NCBI RefSeq assembly: GCF_001499965.1
Contig: NZ_LQIT01000006.1
Coordinates: forward strand, 1 to 64,000
From: Mycobacterium sp. GA-2829
Lineage (GTDB): Bacteria > Actinomycetota > Actinomycetes > Mycobacteriales > Mycobacteriaceae
Length of the DNA: 64,000 nt
Direction: 5' to 3'
Part shown: one piece after another, positions 1-10,610 of the stretch
How the letters are laid out: every line of letters begins with the position of its first letter
How positions within the stretch are numbered: the stretch's first letter is position 1
Position numbers and translations under genes: made by a program
Notes under the pieces: generated by a model
The model's input: only the letters and a program-made list of their open reading frames with translations
What the model was told of the DNA's origin: nothing
Database searches by the model: none

Positions 1-675
1 TCCGGGAACTACCCCCCGCCGCCCCAGGGCGGGTACCCGCCACCGCCGCCACCGCAGGGCGGCTACCCGCCGCCCCCGTCGGGCAATATGCCGCCACCCG
101 GTGCGTACGCGTCTGCGCCGCAACAGTATTCGGGCGGATATCCGGGCGGGTACCCGCAGGCGCAGGTGCTCCCGCGCGAGGCCTACACACCGTGGTTCAC
201 CCGCGTCGTCGGCGCCCTCATCGACGCCGTCCCGCCGATCCTGCTCAGCGGTATCGGCTACGGCATCGCATTCGCCACCGGCGACACCGTTTGCGTCGAC
301 AGCGAAGACGGCATCGGCGGCTCGTGCACGTCGTCGTTCTCCGGCGTGGGGACCGCGGTGCTGGCGCTGATGTGGCTCGCGTCGCTGGCCTACTGGATCT
401 GGAACTGGGGCTACCGTCAGGGCACCACCGGCCAGAGCATCGGCAAATCGGTGATGAACTTCAAGGTCGTCAGCGAGAAGACGTGGCAGCCAATCGGTTT
501 CGGCCTCTCGGTGGTTCGCCAGATCGCGCACGTGATCGACCAGATCATCTGCTACATCGGCTACCTGTTCCCGCTGTGGGACGCCAAGCGGCAGACGCTC
601 GCCGACAAGATCATGAGCACGGTGTGCGTGCCCACCGAACGCAACCGGCAGCAGCAGCAGCAGTACCCGCAGTAG
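1..675 (+). CDS. pra: Proline-rich antigen Pra, RDD-family membrane protein (5' partial)
   Basis: The frame is open from base 1, so the true start lies upstream; 224 residues are visible. The N-terminal part is low-complexity Pro/Gly/Tyr/Gln with repeated GGYPPPP-like units. It is followed by an RDD domain beginning near 'PWFTRVVGALIDA', with three hydrophobic segments, and a Gln-rich tail. RDD proteins are integral membrane proteins of poorly defined function. In mycobacteria a Pro-rich RDD protein next to metB is the Pra antigen homologue (Rv1078 locus). The neighbouring metB and greA support orthology. The extracellular or cytosolic side of the Pro-rich arm cannot be decided here. Confidence 0.85.
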   Translation, partial: SGNYPPPPQGGYPPPPPPQGGYPPPPSGNMPPPGAYASAPQQYSGGYPGGYPQAQVLPREAYTPWFTRVVGALIDAVPPILLSGIGYGIAFATGDTVCVDSEDGIGGSCTSSFSGVGTAVLALMWLASLAYWIWNWGYRQGTTGQSIGKSVMNFKVVSEKTWQPIGFGLSVVRQIAHVIDQIICYIGYLFPLWDAKRQTLADKIMSTVCVPTERNRQQQQQYPQ

Positions 676-681
676 ATCCCG

Positions 682-1851
682 TCATCCTCGGAAGGCGCTG
701 ACCCCGGTCAGCGCCTCCCCGATGACCATCTGATGCACCTCCGAGGTGCCCTCGTACGTCAGCACCGATTCCAGGTTGTTGGCGTGCCGCAGCACCGGAT
801 ACTCCAGCGTGATCCCGTTGGCGCCCAGCAGTGTGCGGCACTGCCGGGCGATCTTCAGCGCCTCGCGCACATTGTTGAGCTTGCCGAAGCTCACCTGATC
901 CGGGCGGATCCGGCCCTCGTCCTTGAGCCGGCCCAGATGCAGCGCCAGCAACTGCGCCTTGCCCAATTCGACGGCCATGTCGGCGATCTTGGCCTGGGTC
1001 AGCTGGTAGGCCGCCAGCGGTTTGTCGAACACCTCGCGGCTCCCGACGTAGTCCAGCGTCGTCTCCAGGCAGTCGCGGGCGGCGCCGACGCTGCCGAACA
1101 CGATCCCGAATCGCGCCTCGGACAAGCACGCCAGCGGGCCCGACAGGCCACGAGCCGACGGCAACTGTGCCTCGGCGGGCAGCCGGACGTCGTCGAGCAC
1201 CAGCTCGGAGGTGTTCGACGCGCGCAGCGAGAGTTTGTGCTTCATCTCCCGGCCCTCGAACCCCTTCGTGCCCGCGGGCACCAGGAAGCCGAGGATGCCC
1301 TCCTCGGCCCGCGCCCACACCACCGCGACGTCGGCCTCGGAACCGTTGGTGATCCACATCTTGGCGCCGTTGAGGATCCAGTCGCCGCCGTCGCGGCGTG
1401 CGGTGGTGCGCATCCCGGCCGGATTTGAGCCGAAGTCGGGTTCGGTGAGGCCGAAGCATCCGATCACGTCGCCGGTGGCCATTGCGGGCAGCCACTGCTG
1501 GCGCTGCTCCTCGCTGCCGTGGTGGTGGATCGCGAACATCGCCAGCGATCCCTGCACCGAGACCATGCTGCGCAGCCCGCTGTCGATCGCCTCGAGCTCC
1601 TGGCACACCACGCCGTAGGCGGTGGCCGTCGACCCGCCACAGCCGTACCCCTCGAGGTGCATCCCGAGCAGGCCGAGCTTGCCGAACTCCGACGCCAGCT
1701 CGCGCACCGGCACCTCCCCGGCCTCGAACCACTCGGCGACGTGCGGGCGCAGCCGCTGCTCACCGAAGCGGCGCACCGTCTGGCGCAGCTCGACCTCCTC
1801 GGGGGCGAGCATGGCGTCGGTGTCGAGCAGATCGTCGATGCGTACGGTCAT
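682..1851 (-). CDS. Acyl-CoA dehydrogenase, glutaryl-CoA dehydrogenase-like
   Basis: A 389-residue flavoprotein of normal family length. The FAD/substrate motif 'CFGLTEPDFGSNPAGM' lies near residue 130 and the C-terminal motif 'YEGTSEVHQMVIG' contains the expected catalytic Glu position. The Thr-Glu-Pro-x-x-Gly-Ser pattern and overall sequence resemble glutaryl-CoA dehydrogenases and mycobacterial FadE7 more than chain-length-specific FadEs. The expected activity is alpha,beta-dehydrogenation of a short or dicarboxylic acyl-CoA, with electrons passed to ETF. It is divergent from metB across 42 bp and convergent with pra. The ATG at 1851 is chosen because the open frame upstream only continues antisense to metB. 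The substrate is inferred. Confidence 0.85.
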   Translation of the reverse strand: MTVRIDDLLDTDAMLAPEEVELRQTVRRFGEQRLRPHVAEWFEAGEVPVRELASEFGKLGLLGMHLEGYGCGGSTATAYGVVCQELEAIDSGLRSMVSVQGSLAMFAIHHHGSEEQRQQWLPAMATGDVIGCFGLTEPDFGSNPAGMRTTARRDGGDWILNGAKMWITNGSEADVAVVWARAEEGILGFLVPAGTKGFEGREMKHKLSLRASNTSELVLDDVRLPAEAQLPSARGLSGPLACLSEARFGIVFGSVGAARDCLETTLDYVGSREVFDKPLAAYQLTQAKIADMAVELGKAQLLALHLGRLKDEGRIRPDQVSFGKLNNVREALKIARQCRTLLGANGITLEYPVLRHANNLESVLTYEGTSEVHQMVIGEALTGVSAFRG

Positions 1852-1877
1852 GGCCCCATGTCTACACCGCGCTTCGC

Positions 1878-1883
1878 TAGGCT
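1878..1883 (+). promoter_or_regulatory. Candidate -10 box of metB
   Basis: TAGGCT lies 10 nt before the metB ATG. It fits the mycobacterial TAnnnT -10 form and predicts a leader of only a few bases. The region also serves the divergent acyl-CoA dehydrogenase gene. Confidence 0.45.
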
Positions 1884-1893
1884 CGATGGCGTT

Positions 1894-3051
1894 ATGAATG
1901 AACAGCGCAACACCCACGGACTCGCGACCAAGGCCATCCACGCCGGGTACGCACCCGACCCGCAGACGGGCGCGGTCAACACGCCGATCTTCGCCAGTTC
2001 GACCTTCGCCCAGGACGGCGTCGGCGGGCTGCGCGGTGGCTTCGAGTACGCCCGCACCGGCAACCCGACCCGGCAGTCGCTGGAGTCGGCGCTGGCCGCG
2101 GTGGAGAGCGCCGACTACGGCCGTGCGTTCGCCTCCGGGATGGCGGCCACCGACTGTGCGATCCGCGCGGTGCTGCGTCCGGGGGACCACCTCGTCATCC
2201 CTGACGACGCCTACGGCGGCACCTTCCGGTTGATCGACAAGGTGTTCTCGCAGTGGGGTATCGGCTACACCGCCGTCGCGCTGTCCGACCTCGACGCCGT
2301 CCGCGCGGCGCTGACCCCGCAGACCAAGATGATCTGGGTCGAGACGCCGACCAACCCGCTGCTGTCGATCGCCGACATCGCCGCCATCTCCGAGATCGCC
2401 AAGTCGTCGGGGGTGAAGGTGTTGGTGGACAATACCTTTGCCTCGCCGGCGCTGCAGCAGCCGCTCACCCTCGGCGCGGACATCGTGCTGCACTCCACCA
2501 CGAAGTACATCGGCGGGCACTCCGACGTCGTCGGTGGTGCACTGCTCACCGACGACGAGGAACTCGACACGGCGTTCGCGTTCCTGCAGAACGGATCCGG
2601 CGCGGTGCCCGGCCCGTTCGACGCCTACCTGACGCTGCGCGGGCTCAAGACGCTCGTGGTGCGGATGCAGCGGCACAGCGAAAACGCCACCGCCGTCGCC
2701 GAATTCCTCGCCAACCACCCGGCCATCGAATCGGTGCTGTATCCCGGGCTGCCGAGCCACCCGGGCCACGAGGTGGCGGCCAAGCAGATGAGTGGGTTCG
2801 GCGGCATGGTGTCGGTGCGCCTGCGCGGCGGGGCCAAGGCCGCGCGCGACTTCTGCGCCCGCACTCAGATCTTCATCCTCGCGGAATCGCTGGGCGGGGT
2901 GGAGTCGCTGATCGAGCACCCCGGCGCGATGACCCACGCCTCGACCGCGGGGTCGCAGCTCGAGGTGCCCGACGATCTGGTCCGGCTGTCGGTCGGCATC
3001 GAGGACCGCGCCGACCTGCTCGCCGACCTGGGGCAGGCGTTAGGCGCGTAA
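1894..3051 (+). CDS. metB: Cystathionine gamma-synthase
   Basis: A 385-residue Cys/Met-metabolism PLP enzyme. The PLP-binding Lys is K204 in 'HSTTKYIGGHSDVVGGAL', the signature of the family. 'SGMAATDCAI' and 'EYARTGNPTR' are the cofactor phosphate and substrate loops. It condenses an activated homoserine with cysteine to cystathionine, linking cysteine to methionine; mycobacterial MetB can also act in the transsulfuration direction. The start is the ATG at 1894 (MNEQRNTHGLATKAIHAGY), which gives the usual N-terminus. Its last 12 bases overlap the convergent GPP34 gene. The locus matches Rv1079. Confidence 0.95.
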   Translation: MNEQRNTHGLATKAIHAGYAPDPQTGAVNTPIFASSTFAQDGVGGLRGGFEYARTGNPTRQSLESALAAVESADYGRAFASGMAATDCAIRAVLRPGDHLVIPDDAYGGTFRLIDKVFSQWGIGYTAVALSDLDAVRAALTPQTKMIWVETPTNPLLSIADIAAISEIAKSSGVKVLVDNTFASPALQQPLTLGADIVLHSTTKYIGGHSDVVGGALLTDDEELDTAFAFLQNGSGAVPGPFDAYLTLRGLKTLVVRMQRHSENATAVAEFLANHPAIESVLYPGLPSHPGHEVAAKQMSGFGGMVSVRLRGGAKAARDFCARTQIFILAESLGGVESLIEHPGAMTHASTAGSQLEVPDDLVRLSVGIEDRADLLADLGQALGA

Positions 3052-3705
3052 CGCCGCACGTACCGCCGAGGCGGTGACGGCGAGGTTCACCTCGGCCAGC
3101 CCCGTCGCCGATTCGTCGACCCAACTGCCGAGCGCGATCTCCCCGGCCCGGCCGTGCACCCACCGCCACCCGCGGTCGTTGAGGCTCAGCAGCGCGCCGA
3201 GCCCGTCGACGCTGTGCAGCAGCGTGATCACCGCGGCCGTCACGGGGCCGGGTGCGGTGCGGTCGAACAGCGCCGACAGCACCTGGGAGCGGGCGTGGGC
3301 GACGCGGTCGCGGTTGGCCACCGGCCACACGTAGGAGCGGCCGAACCGTTTACCCGGCACGTCGTGACGCCCGATCTGGCCGGCGGCCAGCAGATGGTCG
3401 AGCAGCGGCGGCTCGACCCGCCCGCGGAGTTTGTCCAGCGCCGACTGCGGGCGCAGCGGACGGCGCTGCAGCAGCTCGAAGGCCGGTCGGCTCACCGGGT
3501 CGAGGGGGCCGAGGGGCGTCAGCGCCAGCAGCCGGCCTTCCGGCGCGGGGTCACCGTCGACGGCGGGCCGGATCAGGCACGCGTGGGCCAGATCCAGCAG
3601 CACCGCCCCGGCCAGCACCCGCTCGCGGCGGGGTTTGTCGAGGCACGGCTGCGCGGACGCGTTGTCCAGCAGCAGCAGTAAGAGGTCTTCGGCGATCAGC
3701 GCCAT
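3040..3705 (-). CDS. GPP34 (GOLPH3-like) family protein
   Basis: A 221-residue protein starting MALIAEDLLLLLLD, the typical start of GPP34 proteins, followed by an all-helical domain. In eukaryotes GOLPH3 binds phosphatidylinositol-4-phosphate on Golgi membranes. Actinobacteria carry many soluble homologues with no established role. The basic stretch 'GKRFGRSYVWPV' corresponds to part of the lipid-binding face, but no function can be assigned. The gene sits between metB and greA, which are adjacent in M. tuberculosis, so it is an insertion in the conserved block. It ends inside metB and starts 6 bp downstream of the greA stop codon. Confidence 0.85.
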   Translation of the reverse strand: MALIAEDLLLLLLDNASAQPCLDKPRRERVLAGAVLLDLAHACLIRPAVDGDPAPEGRLLALTPLGPLDPVSRPAFELLQRRPLRPQSALDKLRGRVEPPLLDHLLAAGQIGRHDVPGKRFGRSYVWPVANRDRVAHARSQVLSALFDRTAPGPVTAAVITLLHSVDGLGALLSLNDRGWRWVHGRAGEIALGSWVDESATGLAEVNLAVTASAVRAALRA

Positions 3706-3711
3706 GGACCG

Positions 3712-4206
3712 TCAGGAGTGGTACGGCTCCGCGCTGACCAGGGTGACCTGCACGGTGCTTCCACTCGGCACGGTGTAGCTGCGCGTCTCGCCGACCTTGG
3801 CGTCGATGAGCGCGGCGCCCAGCGGGGATGCGGGGGAGTACACCTCGAGCTTGCCGTCGTTGACGGCCTGTTCGCGGGTGCCGATCAGGAAGGTCTCGGT
3901 GTCGTTCTCGTCACCGTCGTAGTAGACCTTCACCACCGAGCCGGGCAGCGCGACGCCGGACTGCTTGGGCGCCTCGCCGACCTTGGCGTTGTTGAGGAGC
4001 TCCTGCAGCTGGCGGATGCGGGCCTCTTCCTGGCCCTGCTGCTCACGTGCGGCGTGGTAACCGCCGTTCTCGCGGAGGTCGCCCTCCTCGCGGCGGTCGT
4101 TGATCTCGGCGGCGATGACGGGCCGGTTGGCGATCAGCTGGTCCAGCTCCGCCTTCAGCCGGTCGTATGACTCCTGGGTCAACCACGTGACCTGAGTGTC
4201 AGTCAT
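3712..4206 (-). CDS. greA: Transcription elongation factor GreA
   Basis: A 164-residue protein with the two GreA domains. The N-terminal coiled coil (about 15-75) includes the acidic tip '[24 protein letters not shown]'. The C-terminal FKBP-like domain contains '[15 protein letters not shown]'. GreA enters the RNA polymerase secondary channel and stimulates cleavage of backtracked transcripts; the tip acidic residues are present. AGGAG lies 8 nt before the ATG, a clear Shine-Dalgarno sequence. The 5' region holds a long inverted repeat. The downstream GPP34 gene may be co-transcribed. Rv1080c locus. Confidence 0.97.
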   Translation of the reverse strand: MTDTQVTWLTQESYDRLKAELDQLIANRPVIAAEINDRREEGDLRENGGYHAAREQQGQEEARIRQLQELLNNAKVGEAPKQSGVALPGSVVKVYYDGDENDTETFLIGTREQAVNDGKLEVYSPASPLGAALIDAKVGETRSYTVPSGSTVQVTLVSAEPYHS

Positions 4207-4281
4207 GTCTTCGCGCTCCTGTCGTCGTTGTCTCGCGCTGTGTCCGGAAAGTGTTGTGGGGTCGAGGGCTGGGCTCGTGGC

Positions 4282-4350
4282 GTGTACTGCTGCAAGCCCC
4301 CGGCTCGTGCGTCCCCCCGGCGCGAACAACGCGTAAATGCAGCAATACAC
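4282..4350 (-). promoter_or_regulatory. Long-arm hairpin in the greA 5' region
   Basis: Arms GTGTACTGCTGCA (4282-4294) and TGCAGCAATACAC (4338-4350) pair over 13 bp with a single G:U in the minus-strand RNA, closing a 43-nt loop. It lies 76-144 nt upstream of greA and downstream of the preceding minus-strand gene. It could be a terminator for that gene, an element of the greA leader, or an operator. No U-tract follows the stem. Confidence 0.5.
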
Positions 4351-4433
4351 GGCCCCAGCCGGAACCGTGTACCGGTCGATCGTACCACCGCGGCGACGTC
4401 AGGCGTTCACGATTTCGCCGCCGAGCGTTGGTC

Positions 4434-4856
4434 CTAGGGCGCCACGAGATAGGGCGGGACGTCGAGCCCGCACCCGTAGACGTCGCCGATCACCGGCGGT
4501 CTGCTGGCCTCGATCTCGGTCGTGACCTGCACCGTCGCCTGCTGGGACGGGGGCACGAGAATCTCCCGGCGGCCGGTCTCGCTGCCGTCCTTGGAGCGGG
4601 CCCGCACGATGCACACGGCGGGTTGCGACGGATCCTTGCGCGTCACGCTGACCGTCACCTCGACGGTACGGTCGTCGAGGATCCGGTAGGCCCCGAGTTC
4701 CCCCTCGACCTCCTGGCTGCCCAGCCGCTGGGACCCCACGATCGCGATGATCACGCCGGCGACGACGACCGCCGCGGCCAGCACGCCGACCACCAGCCGG
4801 CGCGTCCTGCGCGGCATCCGCTGCCGCCCGTAACGGGTGGCGGGACGTTCGATCAT
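4434..4856 (-). CDS. DUF4307 membrane protein (Rv1081c-like)
   Basis: A 140-residue protein with a basic cytoplasmic N-terminus (RRTRR), one transmembrane helix at about 21-42, and an extracytoplasmic beta-rich domain of about 95 residues carrying two cysteines, which fits a disulfide. This layout is that of DUF4307, conserved beside mca in mycobacteria. The function is unknown. The start at 4856 gives a length close to the M. tuberculosis protein. The frame stays open far upstream but only antisense to mca, so that extension is rejected. A TATAGT box lies upstream. Confidence 0.85.
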   Translation of the reverse strand: MIERPATRYGRQRMPRRTRRLVVGVLAAAVVVAGVIIAIVGSQRLGSQEVEGELGAYRILDDRTVEVTVSVTRKDPSQPAVCIVRARSKDGSETGRREILVPPSQQATVQVTTEIEASRPPVIGDVYGCGLDVPPYLVAP

Positions 4857-4901
4857 GGGGTTGGGGGTGCCCGTCGGTCGGTCGGCTCTGTCAGAACTGA
4901 G

Positions 4902-4907
4902 ACTATA
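4902..4907 (-). promoter_or_regulatory. Candidate -10 box upstream of the DUF4307 gene
   Basis: On the minus strand this reads TATAGT, one base from the sigma-A consensus, 45 nt upstream of the ATG. Unlike many genes in this window, it would give a transcript with a leader. The region 4857-5007 is shared with the divergent mca gene. Confidence 0.45.
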
Positions 4908-5007
4908 GAGCGCGACGGTCGCGACCTCGACGACGAGCCCGGGCAGGAACGGGCCCCGGATCGGCCCGGGGCATAGTCGCGACGACGCCGTAGTTGAATG
5001 AGACGAG

Positions 5008-5877
5008 ATGACTGAACTGCGCATGATGGCGGTGCACGCGCACCCCGACGACGAGTCGAGCAAGGGTGCCGCCACCATGGCCAAATACGCCGATGCGGGC
5101 GCCCGCGTGATGGTGGTGACACTCACCGGTGGTGAGCGCGGCGACATCCTGAACCCGGCGATGGACCTGCCCGAGGTGCACGGCCGAATGGCCGAGATCC
5201 GGCGCGACGAGATGGCCAAGGCCGCCGAGATCCTCGGCGTCGAACACCACTGGCTGGGCTTCGTCGACTCCGGGCTGCCCGAGGGTGACCCGCTGCCGCC
5301 GCTGCCCGAGGGCTGCTTCGCGCTGGCCCCGCTCGACGACGCGACCGAGGCGCTCGTGCGGGTGATCCGCGAGTTCCGGCCGCACGTGATGACCACCTAC
5401 GACGAGACCGGCGGCTATCCCCATCCCGACCACATCCAGTGCCACCGGGTGTCGGTCGCCGCGTACGAGGCGGCCGGCGATCACCACCGGTATCCCGACG
5501 CCGGTGAGCCGTGGAACGTCTCGAAGCTGTACTACATCCACGGCTTCCTGCGGGACCGCATGCAGTTGCTGCAGGACGAGTTCACCAAGCACGGGCTCGA
5601 GGGGCCGTTCGCGAAGTGGCTCGAGCACTGGAACCCCGACCGCGACATCTTCGCCAAGCGGGTCACCACGCGGGTGGAGTGCGCCAAGTACTTCCCGCAG
5701 CGGGATGACGCGCTGCGCGCGCACGCCACGCAGATCGACCCGAACAGCTTCTTCTTCGCCGCCCCGCTGGAGTGGCAGGAGCGGCTGTGGCCGACCGAGG
5801 AGTACGAGCTGGCTCGCTCGCGGGTCCCGGTCACGCTGCCGGAGACCGACCTCTTCGAAGGCATCGAGGCGGACTGA
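5008..5877 (+). CDS. mca: Mycothiol S-conjugate amidase
   Basis: A 289-residue zinc hydrolase of the LmbE/PIG-L family. The zinc ligands are visible as AHPDDE (H12, D14/D15) and HPDH (H139-H142). It cleaves mycothiol S-conjugates of electrophiles and drugs to a mercapturic acid and GlcN-Ins, the mycothiol-dependent detoxification step. MshB is a shorter paralogue, but the '[11 protein letters not shown]' context and the length fit Mca. It overlaps the next gene by an ATGA junction, indicating translational coupling. It is divergent from the DUF4307 gene. Confidence 0.95.
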   Translation: MTELRMMAVHAHPDDESSKGAATMAKYADAGARVMVVTLTGGERGDILNPAMDLPEVHGRMAEIRRDEMAKAAEILGVEHHWLGFVDSGLPEGDPLPPLPEGCFALAPLDDATEALVRVIREFRPHVMTTYDETGGYPHPDHIQCHRVSVAAYEAAGDHHRYPDAGEPWNVSKLYYIHGFLRDRMQLLQDEFTKHGLEGPFAKWLEHWNPDRDIFAKRVTTRVECAKYFPQRDDALRAHATQIDPNSFFFAAPLEWQERLWPTEEYELARSRVPVTLPETDLFEGIEAD

Positions 5878-6162
5878 TGATCGACACGTTGTTGGTGGCC
5901 GCCGACCTGCTGGCCCAGGACCAACCCCGCGAGACCGGTCCGGACTTCGGCAAGGCCAGTCCGTTCGGCCTGCTCATCGTCGCGGTGCTGCTGGTGGCGG
6001 TGTTCCTGCTGGTGTTCTCGATGAACCGGCACCTCAAGCGGCTACCGGAGTCGTTCGACCCCGAACACCCCGAACCGGATCAGGCCGTCGACGACGGCAC
6101 CGTCGACCTCGGCACCGGCTCCGCACCCGGTGGCGACACCGAGAAGAACGGGAACACCCCGC

Positions 6163-6179
<17 letters not shown>
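5877..6179 (+). CDS. Small single-pass membrane protein (Rv1083-like)
   Basis: A 100-residue protein with one strong hydrophobic helix at about 29-49 (PFGLLIVAVLLVAVFLLVFSM), then a basic patch and an acidic, disordered tail. Its ATG overlaps the mca stop codon (ATGA), so it is probably co-translated with mca. Family members sit next to mca in mycobacteria. No enzymatic motif is visible and the function is unknown. The start at 5877 is favoured over upstream in-frame codons because of the stop/start overlap. Confidence 0.85.
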
Positions 6180-8156
<1,977 letters not shown>

Positions 8157-8169
<13 letters not shown>

Positions 8170-8453
8170 ATCACGAAGACCGCGGCGAACAACACCGCCA
8201 GCCAGCCGTCGCAGGATCGCCGCAGCCACCGTGGTGCGCCGCGCACCTCCATGAAGTAGCGGATGATCAACCGCGACTTGACCGCGGTGAGCACCAGCAC
8301 CAGCGCGGTGATCGGCGTGCTGGCGTGGACGGTGTCGGTGACGTGGGCGGGCGCGAGCCACCACGAGCCGACCGTGATGACGACCAACGCGGCCCAGACC
8401 CACGTCATCGTCCGGCCTCGGCTGTGGGCGGGTGCGGTCTCGGTCACGGTCAC
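8157..8453 (-). CDS. Cytochrome c oxidase subunit IV-like (CyoD/PF03626-type) membrane protein
   Basis: A 98-residue protein with three hydrophobic helices. 'TALVLVLTAVKSRLIIRYFMEVRGAP' matches the conserved helix 2 region of prokaryotic oxidase subunit IV, which helps assembly of heme-copper oxidases. The GTG overlaps the stop of the upstream COX III gene (GTGA), and the 3' end overlaps the convergent DUF255 gene by 13 bp. It is the last gene of a four-gene operon. No catalytic subunit I or II is nearby, so this is an accessory subunit that must pair with a complex encoded elsewhere, or has a different use. Confidence 0.8.
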
Positions 8454-9031
8454 CTCATCACGTAGAGCAGGCCGAAGATGATCACCCAGAGCAGGTCGAC
8501 CATGTGCCAGTAGACAGCGCCGGATTCGACCACCGACGTCCGGCGGCGCCCGGGGGTGCGCAGTTCCCGCACCAGGACGCCGAGCACGATCAACCCGATC
8601 AGCACATGCACCAGGTGCACACCGGTCAGCACATAGTAGAACGAGTAGAACAGCTGCGAGTTCGTCTGGCCCGCAGCGATTTTGATGTACCACTCGTAAC
8701 CCTTGAAGGCCATGAACAGCACGCCCGCGAAGCCGCCCGCCCAGATCAGCGCGACCGCGCGGTCGTACCTGCCCTCCCGGGTGGCGAGCACACTGCGGGC
8801 GACGAACCACGAACTGGTCAACAGGATCACGGTGTTGAGCACACCGATGTCGATGTCGAGATGTTGTTGGGCGCGCAGGAACTCCTCGGTGTGCATGGTG
8901 CGGTACACCATGTAGACGACGAAGTAGCCGGCGAAGATGACGAGATCGCCCAGCACCATCACCCACATGTGCCCGTCGCCGGGCAGATGGCCGTCGCGTC
9001 CGCGGTCGATGCGTTCCCGCTCGAGGGTCAC
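8450..9031 (-). CDS. Cytochrome c oxidase subunit III-like (NorE-type) protein
   Basis: A 193-residue protein with five hydrophobic helices. 'GHMWVMVLGDLVIFAGYFVVYM', 'YYVLTGVHLVHVLIGL' and 'ESGAVYWHMVDLLWVIIF' are the conserved blocks of oxidase subunit III. At 193 residues it lacks the first two helices of classical CoxC (seven helices) and matches the five-helix CyoC/NorE type. Start GTG at 9031 forms a GTGA overlap with the gene upstream. Subunit III normally stabilises proton uptake in heme-copper oxidases, and NorE proteins accompany nitric oxide reductase. The partner here is unknown. Confidence 0.85.
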   Translation of the reverse strand: MTLERERIDRGRDGHLPGDGHMWVMVLGDLVIFAGYFVVYMVYRTMHTEEFLRAQQHLDIDIGVLNTVILLTSSWFVARSVLATREGRYDRAVALIWAGGFAGVLFMAFKGYEWYIKIAAGQTNSQLFYSFYYVLTGVHLVHVLIGLIVLGVLVRELRTPGRRRTSVVESGAVYWHMVDLLWVIIFGLLYVMR

Positions 9032-9774
9032 GGGGCCGTCACCTCGTCGAGTTCTCGGGCGGTCGCCTTGCGCAGCAACACAATCAGTGCGCCGAGCCAC
9101 AGGCTGAACACCACGACCGACCACCAGAACGCCAGCGACCCGTTCCACGCGAACGGCCCGGACTGTGCGACGAACATCTGGGTGGCGATGACCTCGGTGA
9201 TGATCTGCCAGATGCTCACGTAGGCAAACCATTTCGGGAAGATCTCGTTGCGGTCGTAGAGGATCGCGATCGCGAACGCGAGATAGGCCGCCGAGAAGCA
9301 GCCCAGGGATCCGTTGTAGGACAGCATCCCGAGGTCGTAGAGCAGGCTGACGATCTGCGGGTCGCGGTCGGTGCGGAAGGTGGCGGTCAGGAAGCACACC
9401 GCCACGAGCAGGAAGCCGGGCAGCGCGCCGACCCCCATGCCGCCGATGTAGACGTAGGCGAAGATCGGACCCGTCGTCATCCGCGACATGTGGTAGCCCA
9501 CCAGGCCGTTGGTGACGGCGGCGCCGCCGAGCAGCACCAGCAGCAGGGCGAAACCGATCTGGATGGTGGCGCCGTTGGCGGCGAAGAACGCGACCTTGTC
9601 CTCGGCCGTCACGTCCGGCCGCGGCGGTGGGGTGACCCGGGCCAGGATGCAGATGATCACCCCGAAGACCGCGTACCACACCGGGAAGAACCAGCAGACC
9701 CACCGCACATCGCGGCGGCCGGGCGGGACCCGTGCCGCGGTGCGGGCCAGCTGTCCGGGGGCGAGCACGCTCAC
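9028..9774 (-). CDS. Polytopic membrane protein, paralogue of the upstream gene
   Basis: A 248-residue protein with about six or seven hydrophobic helices. It shares with the preceding gene product the same length, a 'DRDPQIV/DRDPALV' loop, a 'FAYVYIGG/FAYCYLTA' helix and a 'GPFAWNGSLAFWW/GPLAWDGILSFWL' motif, so the two arose by duplication. I do not recognise a named family. Strict GTGA overlaps on both sides show coupled translation. Association with COX III/IV-like genes suggests a membrane complex of four different subunits. Confidence 0.75.
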   Translation of the reverse strand: MSVLAPGQLARTAARVPPGRRDVRWVCWFFPVWYAVFGVIICILARVTPPPRPDVTAEDKVAFFAANGATIQIGFALLLVLLGGAAVTNGLVGYHMSRMTTGPIFAYVYIGGMGVGALPGFLLVAVCFLTATFRTDRDPQIVSLLYDLGMLSYNGSLGCFSAAYLAFAIAILYDRNEIFPKWFAYVSIWQIITEVIATQMFVAQSGPFAWNGSLAFWWSVVVFSLWLGALIVLLRKATARELDEVTAP

Positions 9775-10514
9775 CGCAGCACGCCCTCGCCGCGGGCCTG
9801 GCGCAGCACGGCGTTGCGCAGCACGAAGAACATCACGATGACGAACACCGCGAACCCGCCGTTGCGCAGCCAGAACGACAGAATGCCGTCCCAGGCCAGC
9901 GGTCCGGTGTGGAACACCGCCGCGCCCGCCGCCGGGATCATCGCCACACCCGTCGCCAGCGAGTAGTGGCCGACCCAGCGCGGGAACACCGGGCCGGGTC
10001 CGTCGTCGAAATACACCGCCAATGCCAGCAGCGCGAACTGGGTGACCACCATGCCGACCGGCGCGATGAACACGATCCACGCGAGGTCGTTGAGCACCAT
10101 CACCAAGGCCGGATCGCGGTCCGGTCGGAACGCCGCGACGAGGAAGAAGATGTTGGACAGCGCGAACGTGGTGGCGCCGCTGACGACGGCGGTCAGATAG
10201 CAGTACGCGAACACGCCGGACTGGGTTCTCATGCGTTTCATCTGGATCACGATGACCATGAAGAACGGCAGCACCATGATGCCGCACAGGTTGAACGTCA
10301 CCTGGCTCAACCGGATCCAGGCGGTGTTCTCGGCGTAGAACGCGGCGACCTGCTCGGCGCTCAGAGTGGGGGACAGCGGCGGCCAGAACCCCGGGAAGGC
10401 CAGCAGTGCGAGCAGCAGCACCGCCCCGACCGCAGGCCCCGTCCACAGGCACACCCACTGCGCCTTGATCTTCGCGGCGTTGGGCAGGTCCTGAGCCTGC
10501 TCGAGGATCTGCAC
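9771..10514 (-). CDS. Polytopic membrane protein, first gene of the COX III/IV operon
   Basis: A 247-residue protein with about seven hydrophobic helices; family unknown to me. The start is set at GTG 10514 because GGAGG stands exactly 6 nt upstream, the best Shine-Dalgarno sequence in this region, and because the length then matches the downstream paralogue. An ATG at 10553 would add 13 residues but has no such signal. A His residue in 'AAVFHTGPLAWDG' and several Trp residues lie in or near helices; no heme-binding His pair typical of oxidase subunit I is visible. Confidence 0.75.
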   Translation of the reverse strand: MQILEQAQDLPNAAKIKAQWVCLWTGPAVGAVLLLALLAFPGFWPPLSPTLSAEQVAAFYAENTAWIRLSQVTFNLCGIMVLPFFMVIVIQMKRMRTQSGVFAYCYLTAVVSGATTFALSNIFFLVAAFRPDRDPALVMVLNDLAWIVFIAPVGMVVTQFALLALAVYFDDGPGPVFPRWVGHYSLATGVAMIPAAGAAVFHTGPLAWDGILSFWLRNGGFAVFVIVMFFVLRNAVLRQARGEGVLR

Positions 10515-10532
10515 CGTCGACCTCCAAGTGAC

Positions 10533-10541
10533 CTGAGTCAG
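10533..10541. promoter_or_regulatory. Candidate operator CTGAGTCAG (site 1)
   Basis: CTGAGTCAG is a 9-bp odd palindrome 19 nt upstream of the first operon gene. The core TGAGTCAG recurs at 10668-10675 next to the TetR gene. Duplicated palindromes in a divergent TetR-family intergenic region are typical of autoregulation. Confidence 0.45.
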
Positions 10542-10610
10542 ACCTGACAGCACGGTGACGGGGTCACCGGACCACGCCTCGTCGTCGTGGATCCGCCTGC
10601 TGCACGGCTC

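Noticed and set aside
682-2937. Very long minus-strand open frame running from the acyl-CoA dehydrogenase through metB
   Set aside because: The part above 1851 is antisense to metB and has no family resemblance; high GC leaves the complementary frame open.
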